Below, one piece after another: positions 47,080 through 58,273 of a stretch of DNA of 64,000 nucleotides. The stretch is from contig JBBHKE010000834.1 in the NCBI GenBank assembly GCA_037447655.1, positions 456,499 to 520,498 of the forward strand. The letters are read 5' to 3'. Each line of letters starts with the position of its first letter. The stretch's first letter is position 1. The DNA is from Zygnema cylindricum (Eukaryota; Streptophyta; Zygnematophyceae; Zygnematales; Zygnemataceae). A program made the position numbers and the translations under genes. The notes below the pieces were generated by a model, which worked only from the letters and a program-made list of their open reading frames with translations, ran no database searches and was not told where the DNA came from.

Positions 47080-48900
47080 TGTAGAATTTGATGGTTCTTT
47101 TAGTATTTTCTAGGTTTAAAATAAAGTGCAGAAAAAGAAGTCGAGGCAGTCTGACTCTAACTTCTCTCTCCAACTCTCACACTTGTTGCAGTCACTGAGA
47201 AGTTAGAGAGGAAGCTAGTGTCATGGCTGTCTATGCTATCCAGAGATTTATAGGGTAGTAAAGTAGTTAAATTACTAAAAGGTAGTTCTCGCCTAGAGGA
47301 TTTGATCGTGGTACCTACGGATGGGAAATGTCGCCGGTAGCCGGTAACCTTATCTATTTAGTCTAAGATTAGTGGTATGTAATATAGAGTGTATTACGTA
47401 TTTAAACGTTAACATGTAGACTAATTCATTTAACCACAACTATATAAGGGATACATAGAGTCAGTTATAAAAGTACGGATTACGAGTATAAAGAATAATT
47501 AAGTACCGCGCATTTGTTTTGATAGCGAAACAAATACATCACAACTTTTTATGATGGCTACAAACGAAATCCGCATTCAATCTGACGGTCGGAAACCATG
47601 CCGAGATCGCGGAAGAAGAATTTGGCGGTTTATGGTCGCCGCCACATAGGATGACACATGGCACCATCACATTGGCTTGCGGCATCTCCACAGAATACGG
47701 GAGCAAATTTAGATATGGCAGGTGTCGACATTTTGGCCATGGCGTGTAACAGTAATAGCGGATCGAACTTTTTTATAATGGGTATTTAGGTGTTATAATT
47801 ATAGAGTACTAAAATTGGTAGACGTCCGCGAAAGAATCACGCTATTTGGAGTTATATTTTAAAAGTTATAGCGATGGGTGTATTTAGGTGACAGCGTGGG
47901 GTCAAAATAACAAGTGGGTATCATTGAAACGGGTTAAGGGTCAAATTAGTACCGAAATTACGCGCGTACGTTTCATAAAGTTCTAATGAAACGTTTAGTA
48001 TGCACGGTGCTTCGTTTCGTACAAATTTTGGTACGAAACATCACTTTCACTTAAGGGAATTTCGTAGGAAGTTTCGCGTGCGAAATTTGTTACGCACGCT
48101 CGTGCGAAGTCGCGTTTCGTTTGGCGCGCAATTTTGCACGTAAATGTTACGTAGTGAAACGTAACGTTTGATTGGTTAGTAAAGCGCTAAGTAGTTAGTA
48201 AGAGATTTCGCACGTTTTTGCATTGGTCAGTATGAGTCTTTGCTAATCAATGATTGGCCCAGGTAAAAGCCTGTTAAAACGGAGCGTTGACTCTGGCCTG
48301 GCGAGTCCAGGGCGATGATGGATAAATAGTGAAGTGTAAGAGGAGAGTAGACATCTTTTCCTTTGGAGAAGTTTGTGGAAATTCCGGCTGATCTTGGTCC
48401 TGAGCGATTAATACCAAATTGGAGAAAAGGCATTTTTGCATTGAAATCTCTTACTAACTAAATAGTGTTTTAGTAGTTAAGAGATAGAATTATTAAGAGT
48501 GGAGAGTAGAGGAAACACTTTAAATTGAAGGGTTGAGCCACGAGGGCAAGAGACCAAGCTAATGTTATGTGGACAAAAGCTTATTCTAATTTAAAGTTGA
48601 TCCTTATGTGAGTGTTGTCCAATGTGGATGTGTATTTTCCAATGTGTGGAATGTGTGGTTGGGAATGTTTATAGTAATGGGATTTTCTGAGAGGTAGGAG
48701 ATCTTGTTACATGGCGTACGATGGCCGTACATAAATTATATCGGCACCTGTACTTTTCTGTACGACATAGTAATCTGATCGGTGTCGTATTTAGTAGTAT
48801 AGTGTTAAAAGGGGGATTTAAAACTTATTAAACTTGGTAGGTTGACCCCTCTCTCCTAGAGAGCTTTTGTACAAAAGGTCAACTTTGACCCTTCATAATT
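47080..48900 (+). repeat. Cop-B 3' LTR, interrupted and truncated
   Basis: Starts TGTAGAATTTGATGG and follows the LTR family to the word 'ttttggccatggcgt', where a 965-bp element is inserted (47746-48710). It resumes at 'atggcgtacgatgg' and continues through the TTGACC W-box block, losing similarity near 48900. The last quarter of the LTR is missing. Confidence 0.85.
47746..48710. mobile_element. 965-bp DNA transposon in the Cop-B 3' LTR
   Basis: Starts GTAACAGTAA and ends TCTTGTTAC, with a 6-bp inverted terminus. It is flanked by the 7-bp repeat ATGGCGT (47739-47745 and 48711-48717), or CATGGCGT as 8 bp if the last C is counted as target. The interior is non-coding with many TTTCG/CGAAA words. 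An 8-bp duplication would fit hAT; this is not decided. Confidence 0.8.
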
Positions 48901-49192
48901 TATTCATAGTTTTTTCAAAAGTTCAAAAGTTTTTTAGGGTTTTGAGTTTCAACATAAGTTGAAGAAAACAACTCTGAGCGCATTGGCCCCTCCTATTTGA
49001 GATTACGACACATCTATGTAGCCGACCATAACGTCACACTTCGTCGCAATCAGACAAGTATGTTTGTTAGCAGTTTTGATGCTCTTCACAACACGTGACT
49101 CTCAAAGAGTTTAAGATTAGCAGACTTCATTGCTCTCGCATGATGTCATCATAGCTTCGTACTTTCGTACAATCAGTTTCAATTAGCAACGT
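48901..49192. other. Spacer, nothing recognised
   Basis: No open frame, repeat or motif that I can interpret between the truncated LTR and the next inverted-repeat element. Confidence 0.4.
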
Positions 49193-50209
49193 AGGGCACT
49201 TTCCCATGTGCTAAAGTTATAGTTATTTTATATCGTTTTCCTCTATAACTTGGAAAAAAATGAGAAAATTTGCAGCCGTACCAAAAAAATGAAAATACCA
49301 CCGTACAAGTTGCGTTACCTTAAAACTTTATATGTACTGCAATTTGTTGTTTAGCGCAATGCAATTTGTCGTCTAGCGTGTTTCGAGCCACTTTCGCGTC
49401 TTTTCGGCTTATCTTCAAAGTTTATATATAATCACCTCGCGAGGTGATTTTAAATATAGTTCCATGAGGTGAGCGAATAGGCATATGCTATCGCATGTGT
49501 CGATTTATTTTGACAATTTTTGTGCGGGAAGTACCAAAAAAAAAACCTCCTGCACGTTTCTAGGTTGTGTGTGATTTTTTTTCTGTACGTTGTTTTCCGT
49601 ACAATGGCTGTGGAGGGGTCTCGACCAACGGACGCCATTTCGCAAAAGTGAAGTCCATGAAAGCGCCCCTCTCTCTCTCCCTCTCCCACTACCACGTCTG
49701 TCTCACAATTCTTGCAATGAAAAACGTCAATAAAAGTTTAAAATGAAAGATCTTTGAAAACGAAATCTTTTGACTATATTTGGGAGTATCTTGATGGCAA
49801 GTAGAGTGAGAAAAGACAAAAAAATACAATCGGGAAACCATGGTGGAAAGTTTTAGAATATGTGTCATCAGCGCTGTCATAGTTGAGCGTGACGTTCGTG
49901 ACGTCACAATGTCACAAACCTTAAACATCTATAATGGCTCCACGTCGACAATGTGGCGTTCAGACATTGCGAAGTTATAGAAGTTGTTCAGCGTGCGGGT
50001 GGACGTCTGAAATTGAAGCCGAGTGGAAGTTTCGCAACATTTTGGGTACCGTTTATTTGTCACATGTTTCGTTACATGTCTATGTTTGTCACTTTTTGAA
50101 GTAACAAGTTATTTGCGCTTACATCGGAATGCTCTGAAAGTTGTACGGAGAATCTTCGCTATAAATAAAGTTACAAGATTAAAGTTTTGGTTACATGGGA
50201 AAGTGCCCT
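49193..50209. mobile_element. Non-autonomous inverted-repeat element, copy C
   Basis: A perfect 17-bp inverted repeat, AGGGCACTTTCCCATGT at 49193-49209, has its complement at 50193-50209. The interior shares block order with copies A and B ('cgttttcct', 'gcagccgtac', 'tgtactgcaatttgt', 'gagccactttcgcgtc'). No shared coding frame. Confidence 0.7.
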
Positions 50210-50863
50210 TGGCACTGGAATTGTACGATCATATGATATTTTTGAGTTTGAAAATTTCGATTTATGATTGAAAATGGAGAACGGAGAACCTCAAGGTTGC
50301 TTGTCGTATGTAATTATGATAGCGGAGAAGGAAATTAATTCTCCATTAAGATGAGCCATAGTTCAAAAGTAGGTGAAAGCACACCCATACAATATGCATA
50401 TTGTACGCAAAAAATACAATATACCCTTAAGACCCATATTGTATTGGTCGCAAAATGAAATAAAATAGTAACAGGGTTGAGTTGCACATGGATCGATAGA
50501 GAATTAAACGTCATGTCTAAATTTGAAAAAAAAAACGGACAAAAAAATATTTTTCTATGAGTTTTGAGCGACTTTTTATTTAAACCGTTAGATTCGGACG
50601 ATCGGACGGTCGCTGATCAAAGTAGCGACTTAAGACGATCACATGAAAAGCCCATAACACAACTTAGGATGAAGGCGCCGACAAAAGACCTACTATGCCT
50701 TGCAGGATAAATTAAAAAGCACGATGGTAAACCATCTGAGTCTGGGGGTACAAAAGGGGTGGCATGACCAACAATGAAAAACAACAATAACAATCAAAAA
50801 GAGCGACGAGAACACAAAAAAAATGAAGCAACAACAAGGAAAAAAAAAGCACCCTATCATAGC
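50210..50863. other. Spacer, nothing recognised
   Basis: AT-rich DNA; the open frames lack domain features. Confidence 0.4.
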
Positions 50864-51366
50864 CTATTCCCACCGGAGCATTTCCGATTCCGATGATTTT
50901 CCGATTTCTGATAAAATATGAAACTTTTAAAATCCTTTGTACGTGCAAAACTTTCTTTCTATTTGTCGAACAGCGATCCTTTCATTCATAGCCTATTCCC
51001 ACGGGAAAAAAATCACTTCCGCATCAGACGGACGGTCGAATAATGTACGGCTTTCTCTGAAAACCGTACAAAAAATATTGCGGGATGTAGAAGTCGGGTA
51101 AAAGTAGCGTATTTCGCCGAAAACCTGACGTAGCCAAAACAACATCGAACGGCTAGCGTATTTCGCCGAAAACCTGACGTAGCCAAAACAACATCGAACG
51201 GCTATTTCATTGCACTCGCGCGAAACAATTGCAGGTTTTGAACCACCGTCGTCGTCCTTCGAACATTCAATACTGCAGGCTTGTTTTAGCGCCTAATGTT
51301 TGATGACGTCGAAACGTGTACGTTTTCCGATCAGTTTCGGAAAATCAAATGCTCCGGTGGGTATAG
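50864..51366. mobile_element. 503-bp inverted-repeat element
   Basis: CTATTCCCACCGGAGCATTT at 50864-50883 is mirrored at 51347-51366 with one mismatch. Inside are a third partial end ('catagcctattcccac' near 50987) and a 49-bp tandem duplication (51105-51202). No coding sequence. It is probably a MITE; the target duplication is unclear. Confidence 0.6.
51105..51202. repeat. Two perfect 49-bp tandem repeats
   Basis: The unit begins TAGCGTATTTCGCCGAAAAC and ends CATCGAACGGC; the two copies appear identical. Confidence 0.9.
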
Positions 51367-51507
51367 AGACTTCGCATACGTGGCCTACTTTGACATAGGC
51401 CGATTATAGATTTCGATATCCTATTTGATCCTCGATATCGCTCTCAGGTATAGCGTACGATCTCATGTACGGTCCATTCTACAGATGCGAAAGCGTGGGA
51501 AACTATG

Positions 51508-52181
51508 NNNNNNNNNNNNNNNNNNNNNNNNNNNNNNNNNNNNNNNNNNNNNNNNNNNNNNNNNNNNNNNNNNNNNNNNNNNNNNNNNNNNNNNNNNNNN
51601 NNNNNNNNNNNNNNNNNNNNNNNNNNNNNNNNNNNNNNNNNNNNNNNNNNNNNNNNNNNNNNNNNNNNNNNNNNNNNNNNNNNNNNNNNNNNNNNNNNNN
51701 NNNNNNNNNNNNNNNNNNNNNNNNNNNNNNNNNNNNNNNNNNNNNNNNNNNNNNNNNNNNNNNNNNNNNNNNNNNNNNNNNNNNNNNNNNNNNNNNNNNN
51801 NNNNNNNNNNNNNNNNNNNNNNNNNNNNNNNNNNNNNNNNNNNNNNNNNNNNNNNNNNNNNNNNNNNNNNNNNNNNNNNNNNNNNNNNNNNNNNNNNNNN
51901 NNNNNNNNNNNNNNNNNNNNNNNNNNNNNNNNNNNNNNNNNNNNNNNNNNNNNNNNNNNNNNNNNNNNNNNNNNNNNNNNNNNNNNNNNNNNNNNNNNNN
52001 NNNNNNNNNNNNNNNNNNNNNNNNNNNNNNNNNNNNNNNNNNNNNNNNNNNNNNNNNNNNNNNNNNNNNNNNNNNNNNNNNNNNNNNNNNNNNNNNNNNN
52101 NNNNNNNNNNNNNNNNNNNNNNNNNNNNNNNNNNNNNNNNNNNNNNNNNNNNNNNNNNNNNNNNNNNNNNNNNNNNNNNNN
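51508..52181. other. Assembly gap (674 N)
   Basis: A run of N. Any reading frame across it is meaningless. The true content and size are unknown. Confidence 1.
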
Positions 52182-52394
52182 CCTCCTTAACCACTTGGAT
52201 ACTGGAATAAGTGAAATTCTTTTCCTTACCCGAATGTCGGTTTTCTCGGTTTCTAAATCAAACACAGAAGCTGTTAGAGTATAACAATTATGTGTTCTCT
52301 ACAATCAATACTTCTCCTCCGCTATTTCTTCCATCCTCTTCTCCTCAAACTACTGCTGTACAAACTGGATGTGAATCTCATTTTCCTCTTTCTC

Positions 52395-52680
52395 CTATAT
52401 ATATATACATATATATACATACATACAAACATACATTTATATATATACATATATATATATACATATATATATATGTATATATTTGTGTCGTACTTCACAT
52501 AAAAGCAAAAAAAAATCCAACGTTGTATAAATTTGGGAAAAAGGGTTTAGTTTTCACATTAGAATTATGTCGGCTCATTGCATGCTGTGTTTATATATGT
52601 ATATATATATACATATATATATATACATATATATATTTACATACAAACATACATACATATATATACATATATATATATCC
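52395..52680. repeat. Two (ATATAC)n microsatellites
   Basis: Arrays at about 52397-52483 and 52594-52678, joined by a short unique piece. Both arrays abut the word 'cctctttctcct', which suggests a local duplication. Confidence 0.9.
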
Positions 52681-53061
52681 TCTTTCTCCTTTTACTCTAA
52701 GTGTAGGTCAAACATGTCGTCATCAAACTCCTCTTCTCCTACCTTCTTTATCGCCTCCTCTTCATAACTAACATCTCTTGTGTATTAACAATATGAGATT
52801 GTCGAAGACACAAACTAAATCTTTGGCTCTTTTGGCTGTAAGCCCATTCCTTTTCTTAAAGTGAATAAGGTCATAGGTTCACCAATTCCTCCCACATGAG
52901 CTCGCAACCTAGCACTGAGCAAGGCTCCTAATTGCTACCTTCTGCAAGGTAGGGGTGACAACCCCAAACTGATGCCACCACTTCCACCCTGAGATCTACC
53001 TAGCACAAACTCTTGTTTCCTCCCTCCTAAGGACACCCTCAAAACCTATATAATTAGAGAG

Positions 53062-54209
53062 TGTTAAAATGTATGTATTTTCTAGGACGGAGTAAAGGAA
53101 AAAGTAATAAGAGGAAGTCAGCAAAAGCAACTTGCCTCTCGCTCCACTCTCCAAACCCCCACACTTGTCGTAGCCACTAAAGGTTGGAGAGGACGCTAGA
53201 GCCATGGCTCCCCATGCTGCCCAGAGAGATAGACATGCTGTAATTTTGGTAGGTTTACCGAAAGGGACTTAACGGACCCATGATTTGATCCTGGTACCTG
53301 TCGTCCGTCAAGAATCCAATAGTCGGTAGCTTTATTTTATAGTCTAAGACCAGTGATAGAATATATAAGGTACGATAATTATATTAACATTAGCGACGCA
53401 ACATGTTTCATTAAACAGATTACGGGACGGACTATACACGGAAATAAATTAGACCGCTAGAATTCCGGACCGCACGGAATTAACGAAGATACATTTTATT
53501 TCGACGGTCAGTATTAAATGTCAGTCTTCGTCGACGGCCGTGGTGCGAGCCAAAATTCCGGAATGGCCGCCTAAGCGTTTTCGGGCGCCACCACTCTGGA
53601 TGACACGTGGCAATTTCTTGGAGGATTGCGGGATCTTCGAAGCGCGAGACGACAAGTCCGGATGTGACAAATGTCACATTATAGCGATGTCGTACAGTGA
53701 CCTTACACAAAGTACTCCAACACCTGTACTTTATTGTACAGTACAGTCATATGATTGGTTTGTACCTCAATACTAGGGGGCTTAGAGAGGGGTTCTAGGA
53801 CTTAGAATATTTTGGTATGTAGCCGCCTCTCTCCCAGAGAGCATCTGTATAAATCGGTTTATATCAACTCACTTGGTTGACCATTTTCAGTGATTCTTTT
53901 TGCTGCAGCCTCAGGGGAGTCTAAGCTACACAGGGGTGTAGTGGGTCAAAGTTTTTGCCTGCCAGGGTGGCAGCATTTCTAAGGGAAAGTTAAAGTGGTT
54001 GAATGTGTCCAAAACTCATATCTAACTTTGCATTTTGTAGGAAAATTGAGCACAAAGAAATTCTTATTACATAAGTGTGAAGTTGTATTGGGGTTTGATT
54101 GTAAAGGGGTCAATCATTTGGGTTTGTTTCAAATTGGAGTCGGCACTAACTAGATAAACTTCTTTGGACCTGCGAATTCTGTGGGGGGAATGGACCCTAT
54201 AGAGATACA
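53062..54209 (+). repeat. Cop-C 5' LTR
   Basis: TGTTAAAATG... to ...AGAGATACA. It shares the 'cctctcgctccactctcc ... gctagagccatggct' block with the Cop-A family but has a different 3' end ('ggtcaatcatttgggtttg'). TATAAA at 53848-53853 is the likely promoter TATA box. Confidence 0.9.
53848..53853 (+). promoter_or_regulatory. LTR TATA box
   Basis: TATAAA lies in the block CTCCCAGAGAGCATCTG-TATAAA-TCGG. The same position in Cop-D (59036) and the second Cop-C LTR (56976) also has TATAAA. The other Cop-A-family LTRs have TGTACAAAA at this point. Confidence 0.6.
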
Positions 54210-54210
54210 T

Positions 54211-54224
54211 GTTATGGGCCCACC
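54211..54224 (+). promoter_or_regulatory. Cop-C primer-binding site
   Basis: GTTATGGGCCCACC follows the LTR directly (first base T instead of G) and contains the gag ATG at 54214. Same anticodon-arm complement as Cop-A. Confidence 0.7.
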
Positions 54225-55580
54225 ATCTAGGGTGCCTATGTTCGATGGAACAGGCTTTACTTATTGGGAGTTTACGATAGAGGGATTGCTTTTTGAAAAG
54301 CACTTATGGGGAATTGTTTTTGGACAAGTGAGGTGTCCGCTACCGGGCTTCGGTGGAACTCACTATGGAGATTCATCTGGGCTTCCTTGAAAACCAACAG
54401 GATCTCAGATGCAACAGAAGGTGAAAGGAAAATCATTGCCATGGAAGAGAGAAAAGGGGAGAAGGGAAAAGGAATACCTGTGGTGAGGGGAGCTAGGCTT
54501 TTGGCTACGGTTCCACTTGTTGGGGTTATAACTAAAACTAAAGAACATGACGGTAAAATATGGGAGCATAAAAACACTATAGCAAATCATGTCATACTTA
54601 GATACGTGTCTAGGTCCATAGCTATCACTCTTTTAAACCTAACCAAGTCTTCACAAATCTGGGAAACAGTGATTCAGATTTATAAGAGTGAGACCATATA
54701 GAGGGAGAAATTAGTAAAACAGGAAATAGAGGGCTATGCTTATAAAGGCGGTAGCATGATAGAGTTTTGCAATGATATTGTTGCATTATATGTTGGGTTT
54801 GGTAGTGCAGGTTATGTAGAATCTGAGGTGAGAAAGATTAACACACTAATCATGAAACTTCCAGATGAGTACGAAAAAGTAATCTACTGTATGCAGGCAA
54901 TGGATTGCTCCTCATGGACTTGGAACATTACCATGGGGATGATTCTTGTGAGGGAAATCACTTTGGAGCTTTGTATGGTAAGCGACTAGGTGAATGCACT
55001 GACAGCTGGTGGTGATTGGCGGAAGCGTGATGAGAGGAACGATGGTGACTCGCGGAAGCATGATGAGAGGAAAAAAGGCAAAGGTAAAACTTATCGGAAC
55101 ATCAGTGGAAAGAGATGGAGAGGAAAGGAAAGGGGAGCTTTGAAAAAAGGGGTTTGCTTCTTTTGTAGGGAATCGGCTCATTATATGGAGGAATGCCCTT
55201 GTTTAGAAGAACTTAGAAGTTAGTATGTGAATAAGGAGGAAGAAGGGGAAGAGGAGAAAAAGGATGAATATATTTTGGAGCTTTTTCACATCGGTAGAAT
55301 TGAGAAGAGAGAAAAGCACACAAAAATTCCACGAAAGCAACAATGTGCTTTTGGAGGTATAAGGGAAGTAAAGGGAAGGGAGGTACTTGAGGGAGTTAAA
55401 CATGATGAGGATGTCAAAGAATGTAAAAAGTATGACTTAGAAATTAGAAAGTCAGATCTAGGATCTATAATTGAAAAAGGGAAAAATAAAAACAATGAGG
55501 ATAAATTTATATATATTTGGAGACAGAAAATTGGTAAAAAAAAGAGACTTCAACGAATTCCGAAGAAAGGGGAGAAGTAA
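54214..55580 (+). pseudogene. gag: Cop-C gag with intact CCHC knuckle
   Basis: Starts MGPPSRVPMFDGTGFTYWEF. A frameshift near 54300-54360 moves to a frame with ITLLNLTKSSQIWETVIQIY, a stop, then YKGGSMIEFCNDIVALY and MKLPDEYEKVIYCMQ. A basic stretch and a zinc knuckle of the form CX2CX4HX4C (CFFCRESAHYMEEC) lie at about 55157-55200. A Lys/Glu-rich tail follows to 55580. Gag would bind RNA and build the particle. The lesions make this copy non-functional as read, although the knuckle is intact. Confidence 0.85.
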
Positions 55581-55625
55581 ATCTAGAGGGGGTTTTAAAG
55601 GATAGGGGGAGAAGAGGAATATTTA

Positions 55626-56030
55626 ATGAAAGGTTTAGGGGAGGAGAAATATTTATTGGAAATAAAATTAGAAAGTGATAGTGGAATGAATTCCATGGGA
55701 GAGAGTGAGGAAAGTTCAGAAAATAGGGTGAGTATCATGGATAAAAATATGAGTACGGAAGACGTAGATCTTATGAGGAACTTAGTGGGGACTCTTGATT
55801 TAAGGATAAGTTTGGGGGGTAATGGTTTTGACATCACTAATGGGAGTGATGCGATCTATGAAGGTGGGCCTATAAAAGGGTTAGCATCAAGGTGTGTGTT
55901 GCAGATTGGAGACGGGGCTGGCTATTTGAATTGCAAGAGGGAAATTGGATTTTGTGTGGATGGAAAAGAGATGAGGTGAATAAAATCTTTGTTAGGATTT
56001 ATGAAAAGTGGGATGCTAAATAAATGTGTA
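55626..56030 (+). pseudogene. Cop-C RNase H remnant
   Basis: The frame at 55626-55979 contains GTLDLRISLGGNGFDITNGS and ASRCVLQIGDGAGYLNCKRE. This aligns with the Cop-A/Cop-B segment spanning the RT end and RNase H start (RDLRLHLGAGNIDITTWSD, VGDGACCW). The catalytic Asp of WSDASYG is only partly kept (GSDAIYEGG) and the downstream part is lost. It shows that Cop-C descends from a full copia element by internal deletion. Confidence 0.7.
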
Positions 56031-56188
56031 ATCAACAAGATGCAATGTTTATTTCAGCTCATCTAACATACCTTTTTGAATATGAGGTTATTTACTTAGA
56101 GATATATGAGAAGAAAAGAAAGAAGAATAATAAAAAAAAATGTATTTGGTAGAAGTTGAAAAGAAAGTAGACTAGAAAATAAGGGGGG

Positions 56189-57350
56189 TGTTGAAATGTA
56201 TGTATTTTCTAGGTCTAAATAAAAGAAAAAATAATAAGAGGAAGTCAGCAAAGGCAGCCTGCCTCTCGCTCCACTCTCCAAACCCCCACACTTGTCGCAG
56301 CCATTGAAGGTTAGAGAGGAAGCTAGAGCCATGGCTGCCCATGCTACCCAGAGAGATAAACACGCTGTAGTTTTTGGTAGGTTTACCGAAAGGGACTTAA
56401 CGGACCCAGGATTTGATCGTGGTACCTGCCGTCGGTCAAGAATCAAATAGCCGGTAGCTTTATCTTATAGTCTAGGACCAATGCTAAAATATATAAGGTA
56501 CGATAATATTATAAACATTAGCGACGCAATATGTTTCATTAAACAGATTACGGAACGGACTGTGCACGGAAATGAATTAGACCGCACGAATTCCGGACCG
56601 CACGGAATTAACGAAACGACATTTTATTCTGACGGTCGGTATTAAATGTCGGTCTTCATCGATGGCCGTGGTGTGAGCGGAAATTACGGAATGGCCCCCT
56701 AAGCGTTTTCGGGGGCCGCCACTCCGGATGACACGTGGCAATATCCTGGAGGATTGCGGGATCTGTGGAGCGCGAGACGACAAGTCCGGATGTGACAAAT
56801 GTCATATTATGGCGATGTAGTAGAAGGACCGTACACAAAGTACTCCAACACTTGTACTTTATTGTACAATACACTCATATGATTGGTTTGTACCTCAATA
56901 CTAGGGGGCTTAGAGAGGGGTTTTATGACTTAGAATATTTTGGTAGGTAGCCGCCTCTCTCCCACAGAGCATATGTATAAATCGGCACACTGCCATTGAA
57001 AATCAACTCACTCGGTTGACCATTTTCACTGATTCTTTTTGCTGTAGATTCAAGGGAGTTTAAGCTACATAGGGGTGTACTGGGTAAGAGTTTTTGCCTG
57101 CCAGGGTGGCTGCATTTCTAAGGGAAAGTCAAAGAGGGTGAATGTGTCCAAAACTCATATTCTAACTTTGCATTCTGTGGTGGAACTGAGCACATAGAAA
57201 GTCCTATAACACAGGGGTGAAGTTGTATTGGGGTTCTGATTGTCAAGGGGTCAATCATTTGGGTTTGTATCAACTTGGAGGCGGCACTAAATAGATAAGC
57301 TTCTTTGGACATGCTAAATCTGTGGGGGGAATGGAACCCATAGAATTACA
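56189..57350 (+). repeat. Cop-C 3' LTR
   Basis: TGTTGAAATG... to ...TAGAATTACA, 1162 bp, clearly homologous to 53062-54209 with many substitutions and small indels. TATAAA at 56976-56981. Confidence 0.9.
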
Positions 57351-58273
57351 AAAAGCTCAATATGGGCCTCACCTTAGTCCTCCACATTTAGTAACATCTT
57401 CTCGAGCATTAGCTGAAAACCTTCTATTACTTTCACATTTTAATGTTGCCGTAGGCTTCACTTTGGTACTGAGGATCATGTACAAATGTGACAGCATACA
57501 TGAGGCTATGTGCCATCTCCGATCTGACCATCAAAGGTGTTTTTAGCTCCTCCATAACCGGTTTGCCTTCAGAATTGTTTTCTCCTCCGTTGCTGGATAA
57601 CTCATGTAAGAATTGTCCATTATTGTAAAAAACAAAATAAACCTTCCCCAAATTTTTGGCCTCTTTGTCACACTCTTTCATTTGGAGCACCACAAACTCT
57701 AAAATTGTCACAACGTTTGTCACACTCATCCAAAACCCCGGGCCCAAAATGTGGCCTTTAATCTTAGCGCCCTCAAACGTGTATGTAGACTTGCTTATTC
57801 ACTGTTTATAACCATCACCAAACATTAAGATATCCAGCCTTTCCTTCACATGTAAAAACCTTTGCAGCATGGTGATTTTTTTTGCAAAACTAGTCTCTCC
57901 TAGTTTAAAAAGCCTAAATGGAGAGATTTTGTTGAACATGGCTGCACTCATGTGATGATTTTTTAACACCTCCTTTAACTCTCAAATAGGTGTTCAAATA
58001 GATGTCAATCTGCCCCAATCCTTTAACTATAAATCCAATACGTCGGTAGAGCATGGCGTCCACGTGATGGAGGGGTACTTAGTCACGAGCATCAAAGCTC
58101 CAGCCTTGTTTACAGTAGGAAAATTTGTCATAACTTGCACCACTTGCTCGATCCCCACCGTAAGAACTCCGTTCTCCAACACCTTACAAACGTATTCGAC
58201 ATCTTGGATTTGCCCACTATTATTTTCCTCCGTGAAAAACATGTCACCCTTGGGGGTGGTAGCTAGAATGTTC

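Larger units (their letters stand above)
30952..48900 (+). mobile_element. Cop-B: old Ty1/copia element expanded by nested insertions
   Basis: Removing the inserted segments leaves a plus-strand copia element closely related to Cop-A: 5' LTR, primer-binding site, gag, protease, integrase, RT, RNase H, polypurine tract and a truncated 3' LTR. Insertions lie at 32014-32832, 33091-40655, 43079-44112, 44300-45374 and 47746-48710. The gag and pol frames carry many stops and frameshifts. The 3' LTR loses similarity near 48900, so no target duplication can be seen. Confidence 0.9.
53062..57350 (+). mobile_element. Cop-C: copia-type element with gag but almost no pol
   Basis: LTRs at 53062-54209 and 56189-57350 enclose about 2 kb. 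A primer-binding site follows the first LTR, and AAAATAAGGGGGG precedes the second. Gag is recognisable. Protease, integrase and RT are absent, and only a short RNase H-like remnant remains. Flanks GAGAG and AAAAG agree at three of five bases. It sits inside the hAT gene. It is a deletion derivative or a non-autonomous gag-carrying lineage. Confidence 0.85.
52700..58273 (-). pseudogene. hAT transposase, split by LTR retrotransposons
   Basis: Minus-strand pieces lie at 58273-57351 and 53061-52700, separated by Cop-C. The first has a DUF659-like core (PKGDMFFTEENNSGQI, VEYVCKVLENGVL, KYPSITWTPC), then a decayed middle section. The second has the C-terminal dimerisation domain (KWWHQFGVVTPTLQKVAIRS, KKRNGLTAKRAKDL) with three in-frame stops. 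Upstream of 58273 the gene is cut by Cop-D, so its N-terminal part, including any BED zinc finger, lies outside the window or is lost. Order and strand agree across the split, and Cop-C's flanks (GAGAG and AAAAG) may be a decayed target duplication. The protein would have moved hAT elements in the nucleus; it is long dead. Confidence 0.85.

Noticed and set aside
51425-52284. Frames of about 240-270 codons
   Set aside because: They run through the 674-N gap and have almost no real sequence.
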